Under the pieces are notes generated by a model, which was not told where the DNA came from, did not search any database, and was given only the letters and a program-made list of their open reading frames with translations. This document shows, piece after piece, positions 1-8,681 of a DNA stretch of 64,000 nt (its first letter is position 1; every line of letters starts with the position of its first letter). Source of the DNA: Cytophagales bacterium. GTDB taxonomy: Bacteria > Bacteroidota > Bacteroidia > Cytophagales > Bernardetiaceae. A program made the translations under genes and the position numbers. The stretch lies in assembly GCA_013299045.1 (NCBI GenBank), contig JAAFJX010000008.1, forward strand, positions 91,280 through 155,279, written 5' to 3'.

Positions 1-182
1 CTCACCCTCTGACATTTGAGCCATTGCTTTTGTCTGATGCGAGGCAGTGCAGGCCGTAAGAAGCCCTTGAGATTTTGCTAGTTATTTGACAAAATAGGCC
101 AAAAACTAAGAGATTTTGAAGATGAAATGCTTGTTTAATTTTCTGAAAACAAACATCTTAGATATATTTTAAGGGAAGACTA
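1..182 (-). repeat. Dispersed AT-rich intergenic repeat, copy R1 (cut by window edge)
   Basis: Read on the minus strand this stretch opens with TAGTCTTCCCTTAAAA, whose first three bases are the stop codon of the bestrophin gene. It runs through a TTTGTCA...TAGCAAA segment and a conserved block ending in GAGGGTGAG at base 1. It aligns over its whole length with 52849-53033 (plus strand) with scattered substitutions and small indels, and over its first part with 41228 onward and 45907 onward. The copy probably continues to the left of the window. No coding frame is shared by all copies, so it is read as non-coding. Confidence 0.85.
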
Positions 183-1097
183 TTGAGCAGTTTTTATTCC
201 TTGTGGCCTATTCAATTCACCCATCGTTATGCCCACGGTTTCACACACATTTTGGCTAATGCTCTCACAAATAAGGTCAAGCGGCAGGTCGTTGATATCG
301 CGCCCAAAAGGGTCTTCTATTTCTTCACCAATTTTTTTAAGGCCAGATAGCGCATAAAAAACTAAAGCATTGACCGGTATGCTCCAGTAGCCCATTTCGT
401 GCAACATTGTAAAAGGCAAAGAGAACAGATATAGATATAAAAACTGCCTCAAATGTATGCTATAAGCAAGCGGTATTGGTGTTCTTTTGATGCGCTCGCA
501 GCCGCCAATCACATCATAAAAGGCATTGACGTGCCCGTCAAAAACAAATAAGAGCGTTTCTCCAAAGCGGCCTTCATTTTTTAGATAATTGACGTACTGG
601 TATAACTTTTTGGCCCAAAAGTTAAGCTGATGCTGTTTTTTTGCAAGCTCTTGGCGTTCATCATCTCTTAGAAAGGGCGTATGCTCACTCATGGACTCAT
701 CGCGTAGATAAGCACGAAAACCTTGCACAAAGACGACCAGATGCCGTGCCAGCTCAGTTTGCTCGTCTTTTTTTGAACTCATGCTTGTCATGCGCAATGC
801 GAGCGCACGTGCGTTGTTTGTCAATACGCCTAACAAACGCCTGCCTTCCCACCAGCGTTCATAAGCCGAGTTGGTGCGAAATACAAGAAGGAGACCCAAA
901 GCTAGCCCTAATATTGAATACACCATGCCCGAAATCTTAAAATCTTTCATTTGCAAATCCACATGGAGGTATGACACCACAAAGTTATAAACCATGAAAA
1001 ATAGCAAAGGAAAGGCGAGTTCTTTGGCAATATTAAAATCTAATAATTGCTTCCATGCACTCTTCTTTAGAGGACCAGCGGATACTATTTGACTCAT
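180..1097 (-). CDS. Bestrophin family ion channel-like membrane protein (UPF0187)
   Basis: This 305-residue protein belongs to the bestrophin/RFP-TM family of pentameric inner-membrane channels, which pass chloride in eukaryotes and often cations in bacteria. The family signature is clear: FRTN at residues 73-76 followed by YERWWEGR at 79-86, just after a hydrophobic segment at about 57-73. Other hydrophobic stretches lie near residues 28-45 and 215-270, and the length is typical for bacterial members. It starts at ATG 1097. The stop codon TAG forms the first three bases of the dispersed repeat R1. No operon partner is visible. The family is secure; the ion selectivity cannot be read from the sequence. 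Confidence 0.92.
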   Translation of the reverse strand: MSQIVSAGPLKKSAWKQLLDFNIAKELAFPLLFFMVYNFVVSYLHVDLQMKDFKISGMVYSILGLALGLLLVFRTNSAYERWWEGRRLLGVLTNNARALALRMTSMSSKKDEQTELARHLVVFVQGFRAYLRDESMSEHTPFLRDDERQELAKKQHQLNFWAKKLYQYVNYLKNEGRFGETLLFVFDGHVNAFYDVIGGCERIKRTPIPLAYSIHLRQFLYLYLFSLPFTMLHEMGYWSIPVNALVFYALSGLKKIGEEIEDPFGRDINDLPLDLICESISQNVCETVGITMGELNRPQGIKTAQ

Positions 1098-1238
1098 ATA
1101 CTGTCATGTTTTTGGATTGCGTCAATTTTTATTCAAAGCGATGAGCGCTTTAGCATAAAGTATCCCTCAAAATCATTTCCATCACAAGCAGACACTGCCC
1201 TTTTTTAGCCGATTAAGTTCCTTTTATCGATAAAGTAA

Positions 1239-1275
1239 TAAAAAAAAGAGACCTGCCATAGCAAATCTCTTTTTT
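1239..1275 (-). terminator. Intrinsic terminator of the FAS1 lipoprotein gene
   Basis: On the minus strand AAAAAAGAGA, a 14-base loop and TCTCTTTTTTTT form a stem ending in a T-run, about 30 bases after the FAS1 stop codon. The A- and T-tracts are symmetric, so it could also work for transcripts in the opposite direction. Confidence 0.75.
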
Positions 1276-1301
1276 GATGTTGTGTAAGACAACAAATTAT
1301 T

Positions 1302-2294
1302 TTATGGCAATAACACCGTATCAATGACGTGTATAACACCATTTGTTGTGGTAATATCCGTTCCTGTAATCTTTGCTGCATTTGCATTACCTTTTCCTTT
1401 AACAGTTGCGCCACCAGTTAAGCCTATAGAAATTTCGCTCTTAGTGTTCAATGTAGCGGGTTTAGCGCCTTCTGTAAGGTCGGAAGAATAAACACGGGCA
1501 CTGATTACGTGCAGTTGTAAAATTTGCGCTATGGTTTCAGCACCGAGTGCATCCAGTTCAGCTACATCTACTTTACCATTTTTTGCGCTACGGTCTGCGC
1601 CATCTAGAGCTGCTACAAAAGCGGCATCAGTTGGTGCAAACACGGTGAATGGGCCAGCCCCACTTAACAATTTTGCAATACCTGCACCTAACTTTGTATC
1701 TACATAGGTGATAGCGGCAACAAGCGCTGTAAACTTAGCTGCTACAGCAGTTTCTACAATATTGCCTGCTGGTGGAAGGATTACACGGCCTATAACGTGT
1801 ATAACACCGTTCGTAGCGTCCACATCTGGTGTAACGACCTTGATACCATTTACAAAAACACCACTGGCAGCGCTCGTTACAAATACGGCCTTACCGTTCA
1901 GCGTATTAACACTTGCATTAGGGCCTTTAGGGACAGCAGCGGCCTTTACTTCACTGCCCAATACATGGTAAAGCAAAATACTTTTGAGAACAGCGGGGTC
2001 AGCAGCTGTAACTGCCGCCGCATCTGCAAAACCTGCAGCCTTAAAAGCAGCGTCGGTTGGCGCAAAAACAGTCAATTGCGCGTTGGCATCAGAGAGTTCT
2101 TTTGTAAGACCTGCACGGATAACTGCAGCCTCTAACAAAGTAAAATCTGCACCATCTGTGGCTATCTGCAAAATGTTCTTACCTGTTGGTTCATTGCCGT
2201 CGTCATCACTGCCGCAAGCTGTCATGGAAAGGATAAGACCCGCTACGATGGCATAAGCGTAAAACGGACGTAAAATGGACATAAACTTTTTCAT
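1302..2294 (-). CDS. Lipoprotein with two fasciclin (FAS1) domains
   Basis: This 330-residue protein has a lipoprotein signal (hydrophobic residues about 11-26, then SMTAC with Cys27 and an acidic GSDDD tail) and should be anchored in the cell envelope. Two FAS1 domains follow at about 40-170 and 180-330. Each has the family pattern: a TVFAPTDAAF strand (LTVFAPTDAAF, FTVFAPTDAAF), an LLYHV or LQLHV helix, and a closing TNGVIHVI. FAS1 domains mediate cell-cell or matrix adhesion in many organisms; the partner here is unknown. The gene is monocistronic, with a strong terminator after it and a long AT-rich upstream region. The 5' end is at ATG 2294, preceded by an AT-rich leader. Confidence 0.93.
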   Translation of the reverse strand: MKKFMSILRPFYAYAIVAGLILSMTACGSDDDGNEPTGKNILQIATDGADFTLLEAAVIRAGLTKELSDANAQLTVFAPTDAAFKAAGFADAAAVTAADPAVLKSILLYHVLGSEVKAAAVPKGPNASVNTLNGKAVFVTSAASGVFVNGIKVVTPDVDATNGVIHVIGRVILPPAGNIVETAVAAKFTALVAAITYVDTKLGAGIAKLLSGAGPFTVFAPTDAAFVAALDGADRSAKNGKVDVAELDALGAETIAQILQLHVISARVYSSDLTEGAKPATLNTKSEISIGLTGGATVKGKGNANAAKITGTDITTTNGVIHVIDTVLLP

Positions 2295-2834
2295 CTTTTT
2301 TTTGTGTTGTTATCGTGATAAAGATTTGACGTATGAAACATACAAAGATAAAACTAAGGAGCGTTCGTTTTTGTTTAATGATTGCGAATAAAAATCAAAC
2401 AAAAATAATTAAATTTAAATCTATTTTCCTGATAATAAGTAAATTAACCTTTATGAAAATTTTATGAAAATACAATAAAAACAACCTCTTTGTCTAACTT
2501 ATCTGTTGTTGGCTTAAACATTAACAACGTCGCGCCTTTATAAGTCCAATCTATAGCCTTTGTAACTTCGCCCAGAAAACTCCATTGTTTGCTGCTTTTG
2601 TGCCATGAATGATTTAAAATTAGCCTTTTGCGAGGCGCAATAAGCCCTTGAAATTTTGTCAGTTAGCTACAGGCCGAAGCAGAACAAAAATGCGTACTGT
2701 GGAAGATGGGCGCATGACTGATGATTGTGTAAGCCCTTGGATAGGCTATGCAGATGGGGTTTGTTTCGCATAACACCCAAGCGCCGAACAATTTTTTGAT
2801 GCTTAAAAAGAAGTAAAAAAGTTTGTGGGCAGCT
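2295..2834. other. Intergenic region with a short repeat core
   Basis: About 540 bases with no convincing gene. The part next to the FAS1 start is very AT-rich and probably carries its promoter. Bases 2625-2670, read on the minus strand, contain a short piece of the dispersed repeat (ACTGACAAAATTTCAAGGGC, compare the repeat cores near 52960 and 45985). I see nothing else recognisable. Confidence 0.5.
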
Positions 2835-3794
2835 CTAGCCCCAAAGCCAGTATAAAAAAGGCAAAAGCCAGGTGCAAGTCCATGCCCAAAAGGCTTTGTT
2901 TTTGTAAAAAATACTGGTGTTTGGGAACAAAGGAGCTTCGTAAAAATGCAAAACAAGTCCACCCAGTGCATCGATAAGCCCATAAGCCAAAGCTATGAAA
3001 AGAATGTAGCCAATGCTACCGTGTGCCTCTTGAAAACTGTCATGCAGGCAGTAATGCCCCTCTACGCCATAAAAGTAGCGTGTAAAAAAATATTTCCAAA
3101 CATAGACGGAGCAGGCAGCATAAAAACAGGCCATTAAAGCATAAAAAACAGGTTTAGAGCGTTTCAATGCAGCATCAATGCTTATAGCAAGCGCTAAAAA
3201 GAGCCAAATGAGCATGACTGTGCTTGTAAAACTTCCCGCTTCCAGAACGGCATCAAGGTTGCTTATTTTAACAAAGGCTGCACTACAACAAGCAGTCAGA
3301 ACGTATGGTTCTATTTGGTTAAAAAACAGAAGACTAAGCCAAAAATCTATCCAAATGAACAGAACCAATGGAAGTAGCCACCAAAACTTGACTGGTGTGA
3401 AGGGGTTATGTACAAATTGTGTGTCAGCGTTTTGCAGGATTGAAAATGGAATAGCAGCTAAAAAAAAAGCTATTTTGGACCAAAGCACCCAGTCGCCATA
3501 GGCATTTGTGCCCAGTACCCCAGCGGCACACATGGCCCCTCGCACAAAGTCCACAAGGGAATGATTGATGAAAAAGATAAAACTCAGAACACTCAAAAAC
3601 CCTATCCAGATGCCAAATTCTGCCAACAAAGCCACCAAGAAGGCTTGTCGCTCACGCATGAGTTGTTCAGGGTTGGCTTCGCCTTGCTGCCAATTTTTTA
3701 GTTTTAGAAGCGTTGAAACCAAAGCAGCAGTAAGTAGTAAGGCAGCCCCAAACTGTGTTAATAAAATCCCTAATGCCCGATAATCTGTGAGCAT
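2835..3794 (-). CDS. Polytopic membrane protein of unknown function
   Basis: This 319-residue protein is dominated by hydrophobic segments, about eight by eye: near 10-28, 52-75, 100-120, 137-155, 165-185, 196-215, 220-240 and 260-285. It is therefore an integral inner-membrane protein. I do not recognise the family. A CAAGVLGTNAYGDW stretch near residues 88-103 is the most distinctive loop. It begins five bases after the stop of the enoyl-CoA hydratase/isomerase gene, so the two are probably co-transcribed. That does not by itself indicate a role in fatty-acid or phenylacetate metabolism. The start is ATG 3794. Confidence 0.75.
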   Translation of the reverse strand: MLTDYRALGILLTQFGAALLLTAALVSTLLKLKNWQQGEANPEQLMRERQAFLVALLAEFGIWIGFLSVLSFIFFINHSLVDFVRGAMCAAGVLGTNAYGDWVLWSKIAFFLAAIPFSILQNADTQFVHNPFTPVKFWWLLPLVLFIWIDFWLSLLFFNQIEPYVLTACCSAAFVKISNLDAVLEAGSFTSTVMLIWLFLALAISIDAALKRSKPVFYALMACFYAACSVYVWKYFFTRYFYGVEGHYCLHDSFQEAHGSIGYILFIALAYGLIDALGGLVLHFYEAPLFPNTSIFYKNKAFWAWTCTWLLPFLYWLWG

Positions 3795-3799
3795 TTTGC

Positions 3800-4585
3800 T
3801 TATTCGCCTTTGAAGGCTGGGCTTCGTTTTTCCAAAAAGGCTTTAACGCCCTCTTGATGGTCGTGCGTATAACCGGCCTCGCGTTGTAGCTTCTCTTCTA
3901 AGGCGAGCTGCGAAACCAAATCATTGTCAAAAGCGGCATTAAGGGCTTTTTTGGTGAGACCAATGGCTCTGGTAGGCAGGGCGGCAAGGTCTTGCGCCAG
4001 TTTTTCGGCATACGGCATGAGGTCTTCGGGCTTGCAAACCTGATAAATCAGCCCCCATTCCAAGGCTTGGGCAGCGGTGAGTTTGTTGCCTAGCATGGTC
4101 AAGGCTGTGGCACGCGCCATACCCAGAAGGCGCGGGAGTAGGTAAGTGCCGCCGCTATCGGGGATAAGGCCGATTTTGACAAAAGCCTGAATGAAAGAGG
4201 CATTCTCGGCTGCCAAAACAAAGTCGCAGGCCAAGGCCAAATTAGCGCCAGCACCAGCAGCAGTACCATTTACAGCGGCTATGAAGGGTTTTTCTATGCG
4301 TCTGATAGCGGCAATAATGGGGTTATACTGGTCTTTGACAATTTTTCCTAAATCTAGCTTGCTGCCATCGTTTGGGGGCATGGCTTCTGCCAAATCTTGT
4401 CCGGCGCAAAAGCCTCTTCCTTCACCAGTGAGCAGGCTTGCACGGATTTGGTTGTCGCTTTCTATGCGCTCCAGAACCGTTTGAAGTTCTTGTGCCATAG
4501 CGCGGTTAAAACTATTCAGTACCTGAGGTCGGTTCAGCTTGATGATAGCTAAGCCGTTGTTAATCTTTAAGTTGATGAATTCCAT
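3800..4585 (-). CDS. Enoyl-CoA hydratase/isomerase family protein, PaaG-like
   Basis: This crotonase-fold enzyme of about 261 residues acts on acyl-CoA thioesters in the cytoplasm. It shows the oxyanion-hole segments GFCAGQDL (residues 58-65) and GTAAGAGANLALACD (107-121), and the GLIPDSGGTYLLPRLLG segment (139-155). The last resembles PaaG, the isomerase of ring-opened phenylacetyl-CoA epoxide, more than ordinary beta-oxidation hydratases, but no other paa genes are in the window, so the substrate is open. The frame is open to a TTG at 4603, but that TTG lies inside a promoter-like TATATTTG. ATG 4585 or ATG 4591 is therefore the real start. It is likely followed in an operon by the membrane protein at 2835-3794. 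Confidence 0.88.
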   Translation of the reverse strand: MEFINLKINNGLAIIKLNRPQVLNSFNRAMAQELQTVLERIESDNQIRASLLTGEGRGFCAGQDLAEAMPPNDGSKLDLGKIVKDQYNPIIAAIRRIEKPFIAAVNGTAAGAGANLALACDFVLAAENASFIQAFVKIGLIPDSGGTYLLPRLLGMARATALTMLGNKLTAAQALEWGLIYQVCKPEDLMPYAEKLAQDLAALPTRAIGLTKKALNAAFDNDLVSQLALEEKLQREAGYTHDHQEGVKAFLEKRSPAFKGE

Positions 4586-4600
4586 GACCATACTTTTTTG

Positions 4601-4608
4601 CAAATATA
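4601..4608 (-). promoter_or_regulatory. Bacteroidota -7 box (TATATTTG) of the enoyl-CoA hydratase gene
   Basis: TATATTTG on the minus strand fits the Bacteroidota TAnnTTTG box, and transcription would begin only a few bases before ATG 4585. No convincing -33 TTG is seen at the right distance, so this is a partial match. Confidence 0.45.
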
Positions 4609-4666
4609 CCGAGATTCAAGGGAATGATGGTGGATTGGGCTAGGAATATTCAGGATAATTCACTCC

Positions 4667-5635
4667 TTACCCAATTTGTTTGCCGCCGAAGAAGGAATCT
4701 ACAAATTCTTGCTTGTTAAATATTTGCAAATCAGATACTTTCTCGCCTACGCCTATGTATTTAACAGGAATTTTGAATTGGTCGGAAATGCCAATAACCA
4801 CGCCGCCCTTGGCTGTTCCGTCCAGTTTTGTAACAGCAATAGAGGTAACTTCGGTGGCCTTGGTAAACTCTTGGGCTTGAATGAAGGCATTTTGGCCTGT
4901 GCTACCATCTAGTACTAAAAGTACCTCGTGTGGCGCATCTGGAATGTGGCGCTGAATAACGCGATTCACCTTAGTCAGTTCGTTCATGAGGTTAATCTTG
5001 TTGTGCAAACGACCAGCAGTATCAATAATGGCAATATCAGCACCTATCCTGATGGCCTCTTCTACGGTATCGAAGGCTACCGTAGCAGGATGTACGCCCA
5101 TACCGCGCGATACGACAGGCACTTGCACGCGCTCTCCCCACTGCTCTAGTTGCTGCACCGCTGCTGCTCTAAAAGTATCCGCTGCACCTAGAATCACGCT
5201 TTTTCCTGCTGCTTTGTACTGTGCGGCCAACTTGCCTATCGTGGTGGTCTTGCCCACGCCATTTACGCCCACCACCATCAGCACGTAAGGTTTTTTATCG
5301 GTTGGTAGCTCAAAGGATTCCCAATCGCGGGTATTGTTTTCGGCCAAAAGCGCGGCTATTTCTTCGCGAAGAATCTGATTTAATTCACTTGCATTCAAGA
5401 ATTTATCTTTTGCAACGCGCTCTTCTATGCGTTTGATGACGCGGATAGTCGTTTGTGTGCCTACATCGCTAGCAATCAGAATATTCTCTAACTCGTCCAG
5501 AACTTCCTCATCAATTTTTGACTTGCCCAAAACAGCCTTAGACAATTTATCAAAGAAGCCAGCTTTAGATTTCTCTAATCCTTGGTCAAGAGTTTCTTTT
5601 TTTTCAGCAGAAAAAATACGCTTAAAGAAGTTCAT
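4667..5635 (-). CDS. ftsY: Signal recognition particle receptor FtsY
   Basis: FtsY is the membrane-associated SRP GTPase that docks ribosome-nascent-chain complexes for co-translational membrane insertion. This 322-residue protein has the N domain (about 20-105) and a complete G domain: P-loop GVNGVGKTTT (123-132), DTFRAAAVQQLEQW (153-166), DTAGR and TKLDGTAKGG. The long acidic A domain of E. coli FtsY is absent, which is usual outside enterobacteria. Its RNA partner, the SRP RNA, is encoded elsewhere in this window at about 33998-34086; Ffh is not here. The start is ATG 5635, since no upstream in-frame alternative fits the family. Confidence 0.97.
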   Translation of the reverse strand: MNFFKRIFSAEKKETLDQGLEKSKAGFFDKLSKAVLGKSKIDEEVLDELENILIASDVGTQTTIRVIKRIEERVAKDKFLNASELNQILREEIAALLAENNTRDWESFELPTDKKPYVLMVVGVNGVGKTTTIGKLAAQYKAAGKSVILGAADTFRAAAVQQLEQWGERVQVPVVSRGMGVHPATVAFDTVEEAIRIGADIAIIDTAGRLHNKINLMNELTKVNRVIQRHIPDAPHEVLLVLDGSTGQNAFIQAQEFTKATEVTSIAVTKLDGTAKGGVVIGISDQFKIPVKYIGVGEKVSDLQIFNKQEFVDSFFGGKQIG

Positions 5636-5813
5636 ATTATGCTTTTAGGGAATTAGGACAGTGGCGAATACCATTGCAACGCAAAAATAGCACTTTATTC
5701 ACAAACAATAGAAGCATTGCGGTTTTATTCGCAAAATAATTGTGCATTATATGAAATGCCCTTTTTTTATGTCATTCCCAAAATATTTCTCTTCCTTTTG
5801 TAGGGTACTAGTT

Positions 5814-6005
5814 TCAATAATTGTTTGCGCTTAGCTCTTCTATTAGGTATGCCTCAAAAATTTCAAAGGTAATGCGTGTGTAGCCATTCTAAGGGCGGCT
5901 AAATTCATGCACGGAGTCCTTAAAAGTATAGCTTTCGCATTCGCGAACTCTCTCAGGAGTGTTAGATTTTTTTTCTTCGAATAAGGCTTGGCGCAGGTGG
6001 GGCAA
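5814..6005 (-). pseudogene. Possible decayed gene end of unknown origin
   Basis: In one minus-strand frame this stretch reads like the C-terminal part of a real protein: an LFEEKKSNTPERVRECES segment, then YTFKDSVHEFSRP, an in-frame TAG, then NGYTRITFEIFEAYLIEEL and a stop at 5816-5814. Upstream of 6005 the frame is broken by TGA and loses its protein-like character. I do not recognise the family. The protein-like composition could be chance, so this is a tentative call. It lies between ftsY and a degraded restriction-modification locus, where gene decay is already evident. Confidence 0.25.
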
Positions 6006-6118
6006 TCAAGCACAAAAGCCCAAAATAAGTACAAATCCCCAGTTATATTCCAAAGTTCAATAAAGCACTTTTACCCCACTTTCCGCCAAGCCCAAGTTGC
6101 CTGCCGTTTTTTGTTGGC

Positions 6119-6566
6119 TTAGTTCCAGAAGTCTAACAAGTTTTTAATGGCTTCTTGAAATAGTTTTGGGGCTTTGATGCCTAAAATTAACTCGCCATTT
6201 TCGTTGAGTAGAAACCCAACTTCTATTTCAATAATTTCGTTTTCTGTACTTCCATATAACACAACAGTACGTAAAATTTTGAATTTTGGGTAGTATTTTA
6301 GGAATGTAGTTTTGTTCTATAAAATCGTAATTATTGAGTTCCGAAATGCCATCTTTGCGAAATTTATATTTTTTGCCTTCAATATTTATCACTTCATTTC
6401 GCCCAAAATCTATTAAAATTAAGTCGGGAATATGGATAATTTGGTCTTTGTCGCCACTTTTATACTTTGCTTTATCTTTATATTTCGCTAATGGAATTGT
6501 TTTGCCTTCTTTTGTAATAAAATAACCTTTTTCACTTCCTATATTTGTAATTTGCATTTTTAGCAA
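6119..6566 (-). pseudogene. C-terminal remnant of a type II restriction endonuclease, frameshifted
   Basis: The frame from about 6566 encodes a PD-(D/E)XK nuclease core: HIPDL at residues 45-49 of the frame, then NIEGKKYKF at 61-69, giving PD...EGK. After about residue 90 the open frame turns into unrelated sequence and stops at 6228. A second frame, entered by removing one base of the run at 6296-6299, continues in protein-like sequence (VVLYGST, EVGFLLNENGELILGIKAP) and ends in LLDFWN at 6119. One frameshift at an A4 run, as read on the coding strand, therefore splits the gene. The N-terminal part is missing altogether. The position next to two adenine methyltransferases supports a restriction endonuclease. 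Confidence 0.7.
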
Positions 6567-7419
6567 TTTTATACAACTCGGTTAGTCCTGTTTCTGTATT
6601 ACAGAAATGCGATTTTTGATTTTCATAATTTCGCATACCTGATACACCTTTTATAATTGGGTTATCGTACTTGGCAATAGTTTCCAATAAATGATAATTT
6701 GGTGCATACTGTCGTTGATTATAAGGTGGGTCTAAATACAAAATATCAGCCTGAATTTCTGAAATTAATTCAACAGAATTTTGATTAAAAACTTGATTGA
6801 GTTTATCATTTTTGATAATTTCAATAGGTCTTAAAACTAATTTTTTGACTGCTCTTGCATCCCAAATTTTCTGAAATGCTGCATAAACTCCCGAAATATT
6901 AGCATAAAAAGGTACAGTTTCTATCAAGCAAGCCAACAAAATATAATATTCGTTTTCTGTCAATAAACTTTCATCTTTCCACTTTTCAATTTGTATTCTT
7001 ATAGCATCAATAATATTTCCGTTTTCATTACTAAAATACATTCTCGGAATTTCTAATTTTTCTGTTCCCTTTGGCGTATAGTTTTCAGAAATAAAACCTT
7101 CTTTCGTTTCTATTTTATTCAAATATTCAACAACTAAGTTTAAATGGTTTGCAAAAAGTGAATTACTTTTTATTTCTATATTTGACAAAAGTTTTTGAAA
7201 ATTAGGAATTTCATTATTTTTAATATACGCCTTTTGTAAAACAAAAGAAAAATACAACAAATCAGATGAAAAAATTTGAAAATCTTTTTTCTTAAAAAAC
7301 TGCCCTACATTACTTGTGCCTGCAAAAAAATCAAAAAAGGAATTGCCTATAATATTTTTTGATTGCAAAATTTGATAAATTTTTTCTACCAAATTTTCCT
7401 TATTTCCAATAAATCTCAT
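6532..7419 (-). pseudogene. D12-class adenine-specific DNA methyltransferase, C-terminally truncated
   Basis: The frame encodes 295 residues of an N6-adenine methyltransferase of the D12/Dam type. It has a SAM-binding FFDFFAGTSNVG (28-39) and catalytic LYLDPPYNQRQY (228-239). D12 enzymes normally continue well past the DPPY motif with a conserved SYN-type strand. Here the frame ends about 60 residues after it at YKYRK, exactly where the endonuclease remnant's frame begins. The simplest reading is a deletion that removed the end of this gene and the start of the nuclease gene. ATG 7419 directly abuts the stop of the preceding methyltransferase, as in an operon. Codon use is strongly AT-biased. 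Activity is doubtful. Confidence 0.8.
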
Positions 7420-8340
7420 TTAATCAAATAAAGTTTTAGGTTTTTCAATTTCATAATTTGTTATCAAGACTTCCACACTTGCGTCTTTATTTCTCACAAG
7501 TGTTTGATAATTTGAATTTGCATAGTTGGTTTGAATATAATTGACTTTCAAGTAATCATTTTTGTCTATCCAATTTTGCAAAACTTCATTTTCTTTCCCT
7601 TTGTGTGCTAATACATTTGACAAAGCAAATTTTATTTTCTGTGAGTGCAAATTATCTAAAATTTTTAACAGTCTATATTCTTCTGTTTCATTCCAACCTG
7701 TAAAACCACGTTTTCCGTCATTGTAAGTGCCTGTTGTAATCAAATATGGCGGGTCGCAATATACAAAATCATTTTCTGTTAAAAATGACAAATCAAATTT
7801 ATGAAAATCAAAACAAGTAAATTCAGTAATATTATTTTGAATTTTACGAACAAAATGAACTAAATTAGACTTCATTGTGTCATTAAAACTACTTCTTTCA
7901 CGCCCAAAAGGATTGTTAAATTCGTGGGAATTGTTAAAACGGATTTGATGATTAAAAGAGTAGGCAATTAACACAAATAAATCTAATGGGTTTTTATGCG
8001 TGTTGTAATGCTGACGAAATTCTTTGTAGCCTTCTTCATTTGTCAAAGACAATTCAAATACATTTATTTGATTTTCAATGTGTTGTAAAATTTCAATTAA
8101 ATTATTTTGTTGAAATTGCTGGTACATTTCTACCAAAAACTTCAAATTATCATTACAAATTGTTCTTTCTGCTTTTACATTCAAGCCCACATTGCAACCA
8201 CCTGCAAATAAATCAACAAAAGTGCTTATTTCTTTCGGAAATAAGGGCAAAAGTTGGTCTAATAATTTAGACTTTCCACCAATATAGTTTAAAGGGGATT
8301 TTACTGTTCTTAGGTTTTGTTTTTCTGCCAATGTCTGCAT
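7420..8340 (-). CDS. D12-class DNA adenine N6-methyltransferase
   Basis: This cytoplasmic enzyme should transfer a methyl group from SAM to an adenine in its recognition site. About 306 residues are intact, with NYIGGKSKLL (18-27), motif I VDLFAGGCNVG (42-52) and catalytic YCDPPYL (194-200), and the usual D12 length after DPPY. The annotated frame opens at TTG 8358, but that codon lies inside a TATCTTTG promoter box, so ATG 8340 is the likely start. It abuts a second, truncated adenine methyltransferase and a nuclease remnant. Paired adenine methyltransferases are typical of systems with asymmetric sites, such as type IIS. The locus is strikingly AT-rich compared with ftsY, which suggests horizontal transfer. 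Confidence 0.93.
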   Translation of the reverse strand: MQTLAEKQNLRTVKSPLNYIGGKSKLLDQLLPLFPKEISTFVDLFAGGCNVGLNVKAERTICNDNLKFLVEMYQQFQQNNLIEILQHIENQINVFELSLTNEEGYKEFRQHYNTHKNPLDLFVLIAYSFNHQIRFNNSHEFNNPFGRERSSFNDTMKSNLVHFVRKIQNNITEFTCFDFHKFDLSFLTENDFVYCDPPYLITTGTYNDGKRGFTGWNETEEYRLLKILDNLHSQKIKFALSNVLAHKGKENEVLQNWIDKNDYLKVNYIQTNYANSNYQTLVRNKDASVEVLITNYEIEKPKTLFD

Positions 8341-8355
8341 TTTCTTTGTTTTTTG

Positions 8356-8363
8356 CAAAGATA
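8356..8363 (-). promoter_or_regulatory. Bacteroidota -7 box (TATCTTTG) of the methyltransferase operon
   Basis: TATCTTTG on the minus strand matches TAnnTTTG and ends 15 bases before ATG 8340. It overlaps the TTG that would otherwise be taken as the start. No clear -33 element is visible. Confidence 0.5.
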
Positions 8364-8404
8364 AATATTTTTTACGACATAGTTTTATGATGTTTCGGTT
8401 TTTC

Positions 8405-8677
8405 TTAAAATGGCAGGCAACGGTTGTATTTGCGCAATTTTTCTATCAAATCCATTTTAGAGATTTGAATAAAATCATCACAACTTACACTCACTCCGTT
8501 GTCAAACAGATATCGCCAAGTATAGGTATCTGTTTCTGGATAGTAAGTAACTTCAAAGCCACCACGTGTGTATCCGCTCCACATACCACCTTCCCAGTCG
8601 TCATAATGGTCGCATTGGTGGTTTCTTGATGCGTCATGTAGAGCATCAAATATCCATTTTATTTCTTCTTCAGGCAT
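8405..8677 (-). CDS. Small acidic protein, paralogue of its upstream neighbour, unknown family
   Basis: This is a 90-residue protein without signal peptide or membrane segment. It aligns with the product of 8682-8942: both begin with an EE(R)IKWI helix, share a central W-G-G...GY/GGFE(V/I)TY-PET-TY-W strand pattern, and end with a helix (DLIEKLRKY here, EVIEKLQAI there). The two genes are separated by four bases and are surely one operon and a tandem duplication. I do not recognise the family. Their place between a decayed restriction-modification locus and a broken transposase suggests an accessory role, possibly immunity-like, but nothing in the sequence proves it. Confidence 0.7.
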   Translation of the reverse strand: MPEEEIKWIFDALHDASRNHQCDHYDDWEGGMWSGYTRGGFEVTYYPETDTYTWRYLFDNGVSVSCDDFIQISKMDLIEKLRKYNRCLPF

Positions 8678-8681
8678 AGTT

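Noticed and set aside
5843..6034. 63-residue minus-strand ORF with CPTC
   Set aside because: A neighbouring frame looks more protein-like, and this one shows no domain or start context.
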